DNA of 45,614 nucleotides, from assembly GCA_964590725.1 (NCBI GenBank), contig CAZPWF010000006.1:1-45614 (forward strand), in the 5' to 3' direction. Numbering within the stretch: position 1 is the stretch's first letter; every line of letters begins with the position of its first letter. Both the position numbers and the translations under genes were made by a program. The notes beneath the pieces were generated by a model that was not told where the DNA came from, ran no database searches, and was given only the letters and a program-made list of their open reading frames with translations. Shown piece after piece: positions 15,736-24,197 of this stretch. The stretch comes from CAZPWF01 sp964590725 (lineage in GTDB: Bacteria > Patescibacteriota > Saccharimonadia > Saccharimonadales > JACQNP01).

Positions 15736-16281
15736 ATGGTTTATGTTGCGCTGTTGCGTGGGATTAACGTCGGTGGTAGAACAATGATCAAGATGTCGGT
15801 TCTGAAAGATTGTTTTGTAATGAACGGTTTTGACAATGTCGTCACCTACATCAACAGCGGTAACGTAATATTCGTGACCAACAAACGACAATCGCTAGAG
15901 TTAGAGCGAATAATCGAGGAACTGATTAGTGAGCACTTCAATGTGAACATAAAAGTTATTGTTCGAAGCCTCGTCGAGTATGAGGGAGTTATTAATAATA
16001 TCCCAGTGGCGTGGAATGTATCTAAAGACTTAAAATGCAACGTTATATTTTTGAAACACGATATAGATAGCGATAAAATCTTGGATAATTTACCTATAAA
16101 GCCCGAGTTTGAATCGCTGTCATATTATAACGGTGTGCTATTTTGGTCGGCTAAAACGAGTGATCTAACCAAATCAGAGATGATTAAATTGTCAAAGAAC
16201 GATCTCTATCAAAAAATGACAGTTCGAAATATTAATTCAGTCAATAAAATTTTTGATATTATGCGATCGCTTGAGCGGTAG
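15736..16281 (+). CDS. DUF1697 family protein
   Basis: 181 residues opening with 'VALLRGINVGG', then 'YINSGNVIF', both diagnostic of DUF1697 (PF08002). The fold is known and widespread in bacteria but the role is unknown. Full length for the family. It follows the glutaredoxin gene by 32 nt with GGAGG upstream of the ATG at a long spacing (about 14 nt), so it may be the last gene of that operon. Convergent with the next minus-strand gene, only 1 nt apart. Confidence 0.9.
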   Translation: MVYVALLRGINVGGRTMIKMSVLKDCFVMNGFDNVVTYINSGNVIFVTNKRQSLELERIIEELISEHFNVNIKVIVRSLVEYEGVINNIPVAWNVSKDLKCNVIFLKHDIDSDKILDNLPIKPEFESLSYYNGVLFWSAKTSDLTKSEMIKLSKNDLYQKMTVRNINSVNKIFDIMRSLER

Positions 16282-16282
16282 A

Positions 16283-16888
16283 CTAGCTTAGAAGCTTTGA
16301 TTGTAATGCGAAAAATTTATTTTGCCATTCAGAATTCTTAACATCATCGGGTAGCTCAGTAAGGGCTTTTATTGCTAGTTTTGCAATGTGTCTTTGCTTG
16401 TTATTAACGGGCTTCGGAGCATCTTCGATATTCAATTCATTAGACATAATCATTGAGGTAATAATTCGATAGTTGGGAGTTCTGCTATTTTTGCTCGATT
16501 CTCTGACTAAAGGAACCCCATGTTCGTCATTTAGCTCGTCATGTGTAGACCTTTCAAAAAGTATTTTTGCTGCTTCTGCTGCCGCTTCCTTAGATGGTGC
16601 TATGCTGCCGCTTGGTCTTCCCATTCTGGTTTTAGGTTTATTTGGCTCTTGCGGAGTAGGGTTTTGAGCGCCTTCTTCACTATTGGGTCTTTTTATGTAT
16701 GGTGTGTATTCGGGATTAGGCGGCTCGATACCGTTCTCTTTTGCTTGCTCTATTGCGCTTAGGTTGATCATGGCAGCCGATAGATCTGCCCCAGTAACTC
16801 CTTCACTGACAAGTTTTGCAAACTCCATTACAGCTTCTTTATATTCGGCCTGTGAGCTATTTGTTTGTTCCATGTTTGATTCATTCAC
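16283..16888 (-). CDS. Hypothetical acidic protein, no recognised family
   Basis: 201 residues, soluble, with a Pro/Asn-rich middle ('PNPEYTPYIKRP', 'NPTPQEPNKPKTRMGRPSGS') containing an 'RMGRPSGS' stretch that looks like an AT-hook (GRP core). Helical segments lie on both sides ('AAAEAAKILFERS', 'IAKLAIKALTELP'). A DNA-associated role is possible from the AT-hook-like motif but speculative. No neighbour context: convergent with the DUF1697 gene and upstream of an unrelated operon's end. Confidence 0.55.
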   Translation of the reverse strand: MNESNMEQTNSSQAEYKEAVMEFAKLVSEGVTGADLSAAMINLSAIEQAKENGIEPPNPEYTPYIKRPNSEEGAQNPTPQEPNKPKTRMGRPSGSIAPSKEAAAEAAKILFERSTHDELNDEHGVPLVRESSKNSRTPNYRIITSMIMSNELNIEDAPKPVNNKQRHIAKLAIKALTELPDDVKNSEWQNKFFALQSKLLS

Positions 16889-16955
16889 AACGAAAGTATC
16901 TTACGAGATTACGACAAATGCAACCATAAGCGAAGATAATCACAGAACTTTCTGA

Positions 16956-17810
16956 CTAATCTCCACCACTTTCAACTTTTTGAACAAGCTGACCATTGAT
17001 CATGGTTAACTGTAATTGCGTCTCTCCGCCAGGACACTTGAATGTTATCTCGACTTGTTGTCCGCTTCTACCGCCTTCGTATGTGCAGCCGGCCGCCGGA
17101 GCGATAGAGGTAACATATATCGTTGAATTGTCGTATTGAACTGTAACTACCCCTCCTGTCGTAGGTATTGACGCAGACTTCTTAGAAGTGTATGGTTCCA
17201 CAATTGGGTTCGGACTAGGATTTTGAACGGAATTAGGTACGCTGTCGGTTTGAGCATTATGCTCTGATTTATTCGAGGAGCTTGATGGGTTGGCAGTAGA
17301 AGATTCTTGCGGTTGTGGCTTAGCAATGATTTCAAATTCTTGATAGGGCAGTTCGTTATAGTATTCCACGAATGCAACCACTCTGTATTTTCCTGGCTTG
17401 CTGAATAAATTGCGCCAGGGGGCAAAGCTGCTGTTAACCGTACCATTGGCGGGTATGCTTATTTGGCGGTTTTGGTTAGGGCATTCTTCGATTGACGCTG
17501 TATCGTGCTGACGAATCCACTGATCGTTATCTAAACGGTATACAGCTAAAGGTTCACTCGGACAATTGTTTGATAAATATATTGGGCTGTTATAATCATT
17601 TTTTAATTGAAAACTTATTGTTTCTCCGACTAGGTATTTTGAATAAGGAATAGTTAACTCTACCTGGCCGTTTGGTATTGTATGGGTTCTAATTCGACTT
17701 GTAACTAGGTAGATGCCAAATATAGATATTAATAGCAGAACTACATAAAAGGATGTCCAAAAAATACGTATTTTTGATTTACTATGAGAATAGAGTAGCT
17801 CGCCTTTCAT
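16956..17810 (-). CDS. Membrane-anchored Ig-like (BsuPI-type) protein, last gene of redox operon
   Basis: 284 residues: one N-terminal membrane helix (about 15-37), then an outward domain with 'VELTIPYSKYLVGETISFQLKN' and 'KPGKYRVVAFVEY' spacing, resembling the BsuPI/intracellular proteinase-inhibitor Ig-like fold. A Ser/Pro/Asn linker (about 170-210) and a small C-terminal beta domain with two Cys ('AGCTYEGG', 'FKCPGG') follow. It has no FMN-acceptor motif. It overlaps the di-heme membrane gene by 4 nt, so it belongs to the flavin/heme operon, perhaps as an external scaffold or electron-acceptor partner (inference). Confidence 0.6.
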   Translation of the reverse strand: MKGELLYSHSKSKIRIFWTSFYVVLLLISIFGIYLVTSRIRTHTIPNGQVELTIPYSKYLVGETISFQLKNDYNSPIYLSNNCPSEPLAVYRLDNDQWIRQHDTASIEECPNQNRQISIPANGTVNSSFAPWRNLFSKPGKYRVVAFVEYYNELPYQEFEIIAKPQPQESSTANPSSSSNKSEHNAQTDSVPNSVQNPSPNPIVEPYTSKKSASIPTTGGVVTVQYDNSTIYVTSIAPAAGCTYEGGRSGQQVEITFKCPGGETQLQLTMINGQLVQKVESGGD

Positions 17811-18529
17811 ATTGTTTTTGCCCTCCAGAGTCTATGAAGTACGGTAAATAACAATAGAACGCCAGACAGCACCCAAAGCCATCTAAGAACGCCGTGCATT
17901 AAGTCGGTTCCAAGATAAAGTGCATGTACAAAAACAAATAAAATAACAAGGTAGGATATTAGGTGAATCAGTTTCCAGATATAAGGCTTTTTCTCCACCC
18001 AAACAAGCGATGTGATTACTACAAGTATTGCACCATAGAATGCTAACACCCCAAGTGCTACATATAATGAACCAAAGTGTATACCAAAAAGTGTCACGGG
18101 TTTATAGTCGGAAAGCCAAGGTATTAGTAACTGCCATAGATTAAATGGCGCAAAGTGATCAAACAGTAAGCTGAATATATGAAGAAATACGGCTACAGCA
18201 AACGTTATGCCTAATGCGCGATGCGAAGCCCAGGCAGTAAGAGGTTCTAAAAAACGAAAAGTGTAACCAGTTACTAGTCCAATTCCGGATATCATTAAGA
18301 TAATCAAAGAAAATGCCGCAATCATACCCGAGCCACGTGTCACGTACCATGGCCAGGACGCTTTTGTTCGGTCAGTCAGCTTTTGTGCCACCGTTGGGCC
18401 GGGTATTGTTTGTACAACTATATCGCCTGGATTCTGGCTTGATTGAGCAATGATAGGTTTATAAAACAAAACCGGTGCAAAAATAATTACAAAAACGGAT
18501 ATAAGTAATAACAAGTATTTCTTACGCAT
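17807..18529 (-). CDS. Ferric-reductase-like di-heme membrane protein
   Basis: 240 residues: an N-terminal signal anchor and external loop (1-60), then about five membrane helices. Two His pairs are spaced as in the ferric reductase/NOX/YedZ membrane domain: H103 and H117 in one helix, H189 and H202 in another. They should ligate two b hemes stacked across the membrane. The protein would carry electrons from the cytoplasm outward. It lies between ApbE (8-nt overlap) and the Ig-like protein (4-nt overlap), in one transcript with a flavin reductase. Confidence 0.85.
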   Translation of the reverse strand: MRKKYLLLLISVFVIIFAPVLFYKPIIAQSSQNPGDIVVQTIPGPTVAQKLTDRTKASWPWYVTRGSGMIAAFSLIILMISGIGLVTGYTFRFLEPLTAWASHRALGITFAVAVFLHIFSLLFDHFAPFNLWQLLIPWLSDYKPVTLFGIHFGSLYVALGVLAFYGAILVVITSLVWVEKKPYIWKLIHLISYLVILFVFVHALYLGTDLMHGVLRWLWVLSGVLLLFTVLHRLWRAKTI

Positions 18530-19508
18530 TTTGCGCCACCTGTCCGATACTTAATGGCTGATTCTTTAGTATATGATGCCCAAATCGTTTTTCGAACCTA
18601 TTCCCGTCTTTGTCTACACATTGCAAAAGTGCATCTGTCGCGCCATGGCGTCGTAGAAATGGTAGCGCTAGTTTAGACCCGATGATTAATGCGCTCGATG
18701 CTAAAACATCTGCTTCTAATACCGTTTTTGCGCACACCGTTGCTAGCAGTATGTCTGTGTTAGCAGGTTGTAGTGATCGAGGGTCGATGATGTGATGCCA
18801 ATTATTTGTGTCGTCTTGTCCTCTGCGTTTAAAAGTACCGGATGTAGCTACTGCAAAATAGCTTTCTGGGGAATGAATGATCCAGTCGGACACCATATTT
18901 GGATCGCCAGCATTTTGCACATTTAACGTTATTTTATTATCGCTTTCATCTAAACCGAATGTCGCTATGTCGCCACTGATTGATAGCCAGTAACCCCGAA
19001 CTTTGGCAATATTAATCGTTTTTGATAGCTGGTCGGCTAAATAACCTTTGCCGCATCCACCAAGGTCGAGTGCGGTTCCGTATGGTATGCATGCCCAGTT
19101 ATCGCCAATATTAAGAGATTTAACCGGAGCAACTTGTCGTCGTGAGTAGTCTTCTTGTACGTCGTTCTCATAACCAATAAGTGCAGATTTACGATAGCCT
19201 GCACGTTGGAGGGCTGGCAGTATAAAAGGGTTGTATAGATTATCAGTTTGTTCACCTAGTTTTTTTGCCGCAATAAGTAAATCTCTAAATTCAGGAGATA
19301 TGAATGACTTTATTCCCGCAGAGCGATTAAATATAGACAGTTCGCTCATTGGTAAGAATCGGCTAAATCTCTTCTCGAAAATGTAAACCTGTCGCCATAG
19401 ATTATCAAATAATTTATTTGTATCCTTATCTGAGCTTTCAGTAACAACGGATAGCGTAACATCTCCCCCTAGCGCCTGCTGTGTTTGGGTAATTTCGTTT
19501 ACAGGCAT
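18522..19508 (-). CDS. apbE: FAD:protein FMN transferase (ApbE)
   Basis: About 328 residues. Hallmarks: 'LDLGGCGKGYLADQL' (substrate-binding loop, normally LDLGGxAKGY), 'YWLSISGDIATFG', 'ATSGTF' and 'HHIIDPRS' near the C-terminus. ApbE transfers FMN from FAD onto a Thr or Ser of target proteins, usually outside the membrane. I choose the ATG at 19508, preceded by GGAG at 8 nt; a GTG 10 codons upstream would lie deeper inside the previous gene. No lipobox or signal peptide is seen, so it may act inside, or export is unclear. No protein in the operon shows the acceptor motif, so the target is unknown. Confidence 0.92.
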   Translation of the reverse strand: MPVNEITQTQQALGGDVTLSVVTESSDKDTNKLFDNLWRQVYIFEKRFSRFLPMSELSIFNRSAGIKSFISPEFRDLLIAAKKLGEQTDNLYNPFILPALQRAGYRKSALIGYENDVQEDYSRRQVAPVKSLNIGDNWACIPYGTALDLGGCGKGYLADQLSKTINIAKVRGYWLSISGDIATFGLDESDNKITLNVQNAGDPNMVSDWIIHSPESYFAVATSGTFKRRGQDDTNNWHHIIDPRSLQPANTDILLATVCAKTVLEADVLASSALIIGSKLALPFLRRHGATDALLQCVDKDGNRFEKRFGHHILKNQPLSIGQVAQNA

Positions 19509-20665
19509 GTAGTTACTCCGCTTTGTGATGTAGTGCACTTCGGTGTGGGTGGCGCAGGCTTTGGGGCTGGTGTAGTGGTTGTTGGCGCGGGTTTCGCAAC
19601 TGTCGGTGTTTTTGACGGGGTAGTTGTGTTTGTTTTAGCGGGTTGTGTTGCTGGTGTTGTGTTAATGTCTGCCTGTGACATTGCCTTACTAGCGGCATCT
19701 GTTGCAGGGTTAGTATTTGCTAGATCAGGAAGATCATTCACAAGCTTATCTAGATCTGTTTGTCTCGAATTGGTAGGACTTGTTAGTTTATTCTTATTTG
19801 CTGATCCCAAAACAGACGAAGGGGGGAGTGTTTTTAGTAGATCGCTTAGCATAACAACTGAGCTTCCTATAACTACACCCAAGGCCCCTAATACGTAAAT
19901 ATTAAATGGCCAGCTACGTATTTTACCGGTCTGTTTGTTGGGTCCTTGGCTAAATGCCTCTGTCATTATCCTGTCGTTAGAAACCCCCTTATCTTTTAGG
20001 ACCTTTGACATGCCTTTCATGAACGGCGGCGGTCCGCACAAGAAGTAGTTTATTTTTTCATTATTATTGCTAGATACATCGTCAATTATTTCAGGCGAAA
20101 TGCGACCAAGAACAACCTTGGCGCCTGCTAGCTTACTGGTATCACCATCACTAATTACAAAAATCACTTTGAAGTGTGGATTTTGCTTTTCAAGTTCCAT
20201 AAGTTCTCTGACGAACGGTACATCGTCCTGGTTTTGCGAACTGTATACCAGGGTGATGTTATTAGTGTGACCAACGTCTGTAACGTATCTAATCATGCTA
20301 ATAAAAGGGGTTATTCCTATTCCGCCTGCTAGAAGTACAGCGTCAGTGTCTCGCTGTACATCCAATACGAAACCACCGAACGGTCCTCTTACTGAAACTT
20401 CGTCACCTTCTTTTATATTGCTTAAAGCTTTGGTGAAGTGTCCTCTGGAGCGCATACTAAATTGCAATTTTGATTGATCGGTCGGCGAGCTTACAATAGA
20501 AAAACATCGTGCTGGAGTCGGTCTTCCTCGTCTTTTAAAACTAATTGCAGCGTATTGACCTGGCTGGAATGAAAAAAGTCTTGTTTCCTCGGGATCTTTA
20601 TTTAACGTGATAAGTAGGGTGCTTGGCGTTAGCCACTCGTTACTCTCCACAAAGTACTTATGCAT
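19499..20665 (-). CDS. Membrane-anchored FAD/NAD(P)H oxidoreductase (FNR family) with external Pro/Thr tail
   Basis: 388 residues. The FAD domain has 'RCFSIVSSP' (RxYS-type) and 'GPFGGF'; the NAD domain has 'LLAGGIGITPFISMI' and 'FLCGPPPFMKGM'. A single membrane helix follows at about 252-275, then a ~110-residue tail rich in Thr, Pro and Ala ending in two Cys. The reductase would oxidise NAD(P)H in the cytoplasm and pass electrons into the membrane, presumably to the di-heme protein of the same operon. TATAAT (20679-20674) ends 8 nt before the ATG, giving a leaderless first gene. Downstream genes overlap it in sequence. Confidence 0.88.
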   Translation of the reverse strand: MHKYFVESNEWLTPSTLLITLNKDPEETRLFSFQPGQYAAISFKRRGRPTPARCFSIVSSPTDQSKLQFSMRSRGHFTKALSNIKEGDEVSVRGPFGGFVLDVQRDTDAVLLAGGIGITPFISMIRYVTDVGHTNNITLVYSSQNQDDVPFVRELMELEKQNPHFKVIFVISDGDTSKLAGAKVVLGRISPEIIDDVSSNNNEKINYFLCGPPPFMKGMSKVLKDKGVSNDRIMTEAFSQGPNKQTGKIRSWPFNIYVLGALGVVIGSSVVMLSDLLKTLPPSSVLGSANKNKLTSPTNSRQTDLDKLVNDLPDLANTNPATDAASKAMSQADINTTPATQPAKTNTTTPSKTPTVAKPAPTTTTPAPKPAPPTPKCTTSQSGVTTCL

Positions 20666-20770
20666 TTACTATTATTATATCACTGGCCTGATTGATTATT
20701 AAACACTCTGGTATTACCAATGGTATGTCTAATTTAGTTTGATTTAAGACGTAGGTGTATAGTTATAGTT

Positions 20771-21343
20771 ATGAAGTATTTAATTGGGGTAATCGTATTA
20801 GTGTTAATCGTTGGAGGAATATTTCTTGGTTTTAACTTGGGCAAAAAGAATTCCGAAAACAACGCAACCACAATTAGCACTGGCGGAGCTTCGACTAATT
20901 CGAAAATAGTCGATTTGAGTAATAAAGGTCTAACTAAAGTAACTTCAGATATTTATAGCAAAACAGATACAACTGACCTAATACTGTCAAATAATAGTAT
21001 CCAAACTTTACCGAGCGAGATGGGTAAAATGACAAAAGTGAAAGTATTTAAGATTGATCATAATATACTAGACGGAAGTTTAATTGGCGAGATCCGTCAG
21101 ATGTCGCAACTCCAGACATTAGATGTAAGTAATAACAAAATGACAGGTATGCCTGCTGAAATAGGTCAACTCAGCAAGTTACAAAAACTAGATTACAGCA
21201 ATAACGATATTACTGGTTTGCCTAATGAGCTCGCTAACCTAAAAAATAACCTAAAAGAATTTAACCTATCTGGTAACCCGCTAAGCCAAGAACAAATTAT
21301 TAAGCTTAAGGCCGCACTCCCAGACACAGTAATTATCTTTTGA
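20771..21343 (+). CDS. Membrane-anchored leucine-rich repeat protein
   Basis: 190 residues. An N-terminal membrane helix (3-24) with a short Ser/Thr linker leads to about five LRRs of 22-24 residues ('LILSNNSIQTLPSEM', 'LDVSNNKMTGMPAEI', 'LDYSNNDITGLPNEL', 'FNLSGNPLS'). LRRs make curved binding surfaces for proteins, so an external adhesion or host-interaction role is plausible. TATAGT (20758-20763) ends 7 nt before the ATG. It is divergent from the redox operon and convergent with the GH3 gene. Confidence 0.85.
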   Translation: MKYLIGVIVLVLIVGGIFLGFNLGKKNSENNATTISTGGASTNSKIVDLSNKGLTKVTSDIYSKTDTTDLILSNNSIQTLPSEMGKMTKVKVFKIDHNILDGSLIGEIRQMSQLQTLDVSNNKMTGMPAEIGQLSKLQKLDYSNNDITGLPNELANLKNNLKEFNLSGNPLSQEQIIKLKAALPDTVIIF

Positions 21344-21362
21344 TTAACCATCATAATCATTT

Positions 21363-23324
21363 CTAGAGTCCGAAATATCTTTCAAAGAGAGGCTTTGTTC
21401 CGTCCCTCGTACTACCATTTGCATTTGTTGGTAGTTGCTCTATGTTTGCAGGCCAAGGCAAAGGGAGTTTGCCTCTAAATGGTTCGTCTCCGAAAAGTAC
21501 ATCAGCTATACCGCTACCTTCAGACCCGGGTAACCATGCAGCCATAGCAGCATCCCAACCGGGGATTTCATTAGCTATTAGTATTGGCCGACCCGACAAT
21601 ATTACTACTACAACTTTATTAGCGGATTCTTTGGTGTGTTTTATTGCTTCCAGATCAGCTTTATCTATACTTGGTTTGGCATTATCTCCCCAGCCTTCTG
21701 CGTAAGGTTTTTCACTTACTACTACAATACCGACGTCGGCTTTTTGTGTGTAATTATTAAATACGCCGTTTTCCTCAAAGTCGACTGTTGTGTTGGAATC
21801 GATAGTTTGTTTAATTCCTTGTAGAATCGATGTTCCACCTGGCATCCAGTTGCCGTCAACCCCTTGCCATTCAACCGTCCAGGCACCACTTTGTCTACCT
21901 ACATTATCAGCACCACTACCGGCTACTAATATGTGATTATTGCTTTTCGACAAGGGAAGAATTGATTTGTTGTTTTTTAGTAGGACTACAGAAGAGGCTG
22001 CGGCTTTCCTGGCTAGAGCTCTGTTTTGTTTTGAACCAATAATTTCGGGTTTGGCGGTTTGCTGCGTTTTATCGAAAAGTCCTGCTTTGAACTTTTGGTA
22101 AAGTATACGACCGACAGCATCATCAATACGCGACTGACTTATTTTGCCTTGTTCGACAGCTTTGCGCATGTCAACCAAAAAGGATTTGTAGTCATACGGC
22201 AGCATTGCCATGTCTAGACCTGCATTGAAGGTATTTATATTAGCTTGGTATTTACTCACTCTTGAATATTCGTAGACACCATACCAGTCTGAAACTACAA
22301 AACCTTTAAACCCTAATTCGTTCTTTAATTTGTCGGTCAGCAGGTATTTGCTGTCGATCACTCGCTGTCCGCCCCATTGATCTAAGCCAACCATAATACT
22401 AGAAACATTTTGGTCGACTGCTGCCTTATAGGGAGGCAAATATTCATTATTAAGCGCTGTAGTATCGGCAGTTATTTTGCCTTGGTCAATTTTAAATTTC
22501 TTGTGATTAGACCCTCCCCATATCATTGATCCTGTACCCAGATAGTGTTTTGCTGTAGCCATAACCATTGTGTCTGTGGGGGCAGTAGCTTGAGTCCCGG
22601 ATATGTACGCTGCTCCAAGAGTGCTATTCAGTTTCGGGTCGTCAGAAAACGCCTCGTAAACTCTCCCCCACCTCATGTCCTTAGGCGCATCCAGGGAAGG
22701 TGAATATGTCCAATTAATGCCGGTCGCCCTTAGTTCGTCGGCAGTTGCCTTAGCAACTTCACTCACCATTACGCTGTCTTGACTCGCTCCAAGCCCTATG
22801 GCATGAGGGAATACCGTCGCTCCTAAAACATTTGAATGTCCGTGATTAGCATCAATGCCATACAGGATTGGAATTCCTAGGCGCGATTCAGAAGACTGCC
22901 CTTTGATATTGCTGACCATATCAAGCCAGCCTTGAGGTGTGTTTTTTTCTGGTTTAGCGCCTGCACCGCTTAGTACACCACCTAAGTAGTATTTACTCAC
23001 ATCTCTTACGTTTTTTAGACTATTCTTGTCTACTAAGGCCATTTGACCAATCTTTTCTTCTAATGTCATATAAGATAATAGATTTTTCACTCTAGCCTCG
23101 ATTGGCTGATTGGACTGCTTGTACAATGCATTTGCAGGTGGTGGCGGTAATTGCGCCCCCAAGTCCTCAGGGCGAGGCAAATATAATAATACGGCAATAG
23201 CGGATAAGATAACCAACAGTGCCAGATAGCCGACTGGACCAAGAAGGATCATTTTATATTTACGTTTTTTATAAGCTAATTTATTAGATTTTTTAGAGAC
23301 ACCGTGTATTTTCTTCTTAACCAT
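21363..23324 (-). CDS. Membrane-anchored family 3 glycoside hydrolase (beta-glucosidase type)
   Basis: 653 residues. A basic N-terminus and membrane helix (about 24-50) anchor it with the catalytic part outside. The (beta/alpha)8 domain has 'IPILYGIDANHGHSN' , 'WTYSPSLD', 'AKHYLG' and the nucleophile D346 in 'VVSDWYGV'. The C-terminal alpha/beta sandwich begins at 'AASSVVLLKNN'. GH3 enzymes release terminal beta-glucose from glucans or cello-oligosaccharides; exact specificity is not readable. Length is normal. A TAAAAT box (23337-23332) lies 7 nt before the ATG. Confidence 0.92.
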   Translation of the reverse strand: MVKKKIHGVSKKSNKLAYKKRKYKMILLGPVGYLALLVILSAIAVLLYLPRPEDLGAQLPPPPANALYKQSNQPIEARVKNLLSYMTLEEKIGQMALVDKNSLKNVRDVSKYYLGGVLSGAGAKPEKNTPQGWLDMVSNIKGQSSESRLGIPILYGIDANHGHSNVLGATVFPHAIGLGASQDSVMVSEVAKATADELRATGINWTYSPSLDAPKDMRWGRVYEAFSDDPKLNSTLGAAYISGTQATAPTDTMVMATAKHYLGTGSMIWGGSNHKKFKIDQGKITADTTALNNEYLPPYKAAVDQNVSSIMVGLDQWGGQRVIDSKYLLTDKLKNELGFKGFVVSDWYGVYEYSRVSKYQANINTFNAGLDMAMLPYDYKSFLVDMRKAVEQGKISQSRIDDAVGRILYQKFKAGLFDKTQQTAKPEIIGSKQNRALARKAAASSVVLLKNNKSILPLSKSNNHILVAGSGADNVGRQSGAWTVEWQGVDGNWMPGGTSILQGIKQTIDSNTTVDFEENGVFNNYTQKADVGIVVVSEKPYAEGWGDNAKPSIDKADLEAIKHTKESANKVVVVILSGRPILIANEIPGWDAAMAAWLPGSEGSGIADVLFGDEPFRGKLPLPWPANIEQLPTNANGSTRDGTKPLFERYFGL

Positions 23325-23390
23325 TAGTATTATTTTAACACTGAATAGCTTTGCTCGGGTTTTACGATTTTTATTCTAAAGCTCGAACGA

Positions 23391-23672
23391 TTATCTGTTT
23401 TTGATGCCGTCAAGGCGTAGCTCATTACTTTCGTCACTATGCGCGCCTCCACTATTCACGTGCTTATCGCTTATTTTGGCGCCATTTTTAATAATCGTGA
23501 CTAAAGCCATCGCGTGGCCCCGACCTAAATCAAAATCCTCTTTGAGCCAATCAATTATTTCACCAGACTTTGTGTCTTTGCCGAAGCCTTTTGCGTAGGC
23601 CAAATCAATAATTTCCTGAGGCGTTTTACCAGTTTTTGTTTCGATATTGTCTAAATATGCTTGAAATGACAT
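23391..23672 (-). CDS. DUF4287 family protein
   Basis: About 93 residues from the ATG at 23672. This start is preferred because TATAAT (23684-23679) ends 6 nt before it; an upstream in-frame ATG at 23714 would place that box inside the gene. 'MSFQAYLDNIETKTGKTP' followed by 'LDLAYAKG'-like helices and 'DFDLGRGHAMALV' are the DUF4287 signature. Function is not established. Downstream of the attenuator-controlled gene but apparently with its own promoter. Confidence 0.85.
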   Translation of the reverse strand: MSFQAYLDNIETKTGKTPQEIIDLAYAKGFGKDTKSGEIIDWLKEDFDLGRGHAMALVTIIKNGAKISDKHVNSGGAHSDESNELRLDGIKNR

Positions 23673-23725
23673 GTTTGGATTATAGCAAAGTTTGTTAACA
23701 GATATAAAACACAAGCAGCATAATT

Positions 23726-24052
23726 TTATGTCTGTAATTTAATACCAAAGCGTTTGTTGTGGTAGGGCGAAAGGTCGACCTCTAAAGGCCCATCCGTTGT
23801 TTCCCCCAGTATAGTAACCGTTGTTGCTACGGCATGTTCGCCATACAGTTGCCTGACTGCCCATGATCCAGCGCAGAACACAACTGTTTCTGATGTTTTT
23901 GTCTCCAAAACGAATCGTTGACTCGTTGTTTCGTTTTTTACAGTTTCTAGGCTTTCCCTTAGCTGTTCGATTGGCAGCTCCCCATGTATACCATTTACAA
24001 GTAATGCTTCTAAATGTTCGGCGGAATTTAATGTTGATATGTTGTCGGTCAT
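23726..24052 (-). CDS. Hypothetical protein controlled by an upstream attenuator
   Basis: 108 residues, soluble, acidic N-terminus ('STLNSAEHLEALL') and a beta-rich second half ('RFVLETKTSETVVFCAGSWAVRQLYG', then 'VATTVTILGE'). No family recognised. AAGGAG sits 6 nt before the ATG, unlike most first genes here. A 137-nt leader with its own small ORF, antiterminator and terminator lies upstream (24069-24189). The regulated gene therefore probably responds to translation of that leader, and perhaps to amino-acid supply. Confidence 0.65.
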   Translation of the reverse strand: MTDNISTLNSAEHLEALLVNGIHGELPIEQLRESLETVKNETTSQRFVLETKTSETVVFCAGSWAVRQLYGEHAVATTVTILGETTDGPLEVDLSPYHNKRFGIKLQT

Positions 24053-24068
24053 ATTTTCTCCTTAAATT

Positions 24069-24095
24069 AAAAAAGAGCCTCGTTGATTGAGGCTC
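24069..24095 (-). terminator. Intrinsic terminator in the leader of the 108-residue gene
   Basis: On the minus strand GAGCCTC (24095-24089), loop AATCAAC, GAGGCTC (24081-24075), then six U (24074-24069). It stands 11 nt before the AAGGAG of the gene at 24052, so read-through decides expression. Confidence 0.88.
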
Positions 24096-24139
24096 ATTGT
24101 TTTGTTATTAACTAATTTATTTATGCATGCTCAATCAAC
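24082..24139 (-). promoter_or_regulatory. Antiterminator pairing for the leader
   Basis: GTTGATTGAG (24139-24130) at the end of the leader peptide is a perfect 10-nt complement of CTCAATCAAC (24091-24082), which spans the 5' arm and loop of the terminator. The two structures cannot coexist. A ribosome at the leader stop codon would cover the upstream strand and favour termination. Confidence 0.7.
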
Positions 24140-24189
24140 CTGTTGAATACAGTCTTGCAACACATCATTCTTTTGGCTGAAATTAACAT
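24121..24189 (-). CDS. Leader peptide, 22 codons with Met-Met-Cys-Cys run
   Basis: ATG at 24189, stop TAA at 24123-24121. The peptide ends '...KTVFNRLIEHA' and contains M8-M9-C10-C11 about 20 nt before the antiterminator strand. A TTGACA / 17 nt / TAGGAT promoter ends 8 nt before this ATG, so the peptide should be translated from a leaderless 5' end. It is too short for normal gene calling. Stalling at Met or Cys codons would leave the antiterminator free; finishing the peptide would block it. Confidence 0.65.
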   Translation of the reverse strand: MLISAKRMMCCKTVFNRLIEHA

Positions 24190-24197
24190 ACTTATAA

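Noticed and set aside
19485..19898. Gly/Val-rich 137-codon plus-strand ORF
   Set aside because: It is the antisense of the Thr/Pro/Ala-rich tail of the flavin reductase; its composition is fully explained by that low-complexity tail.
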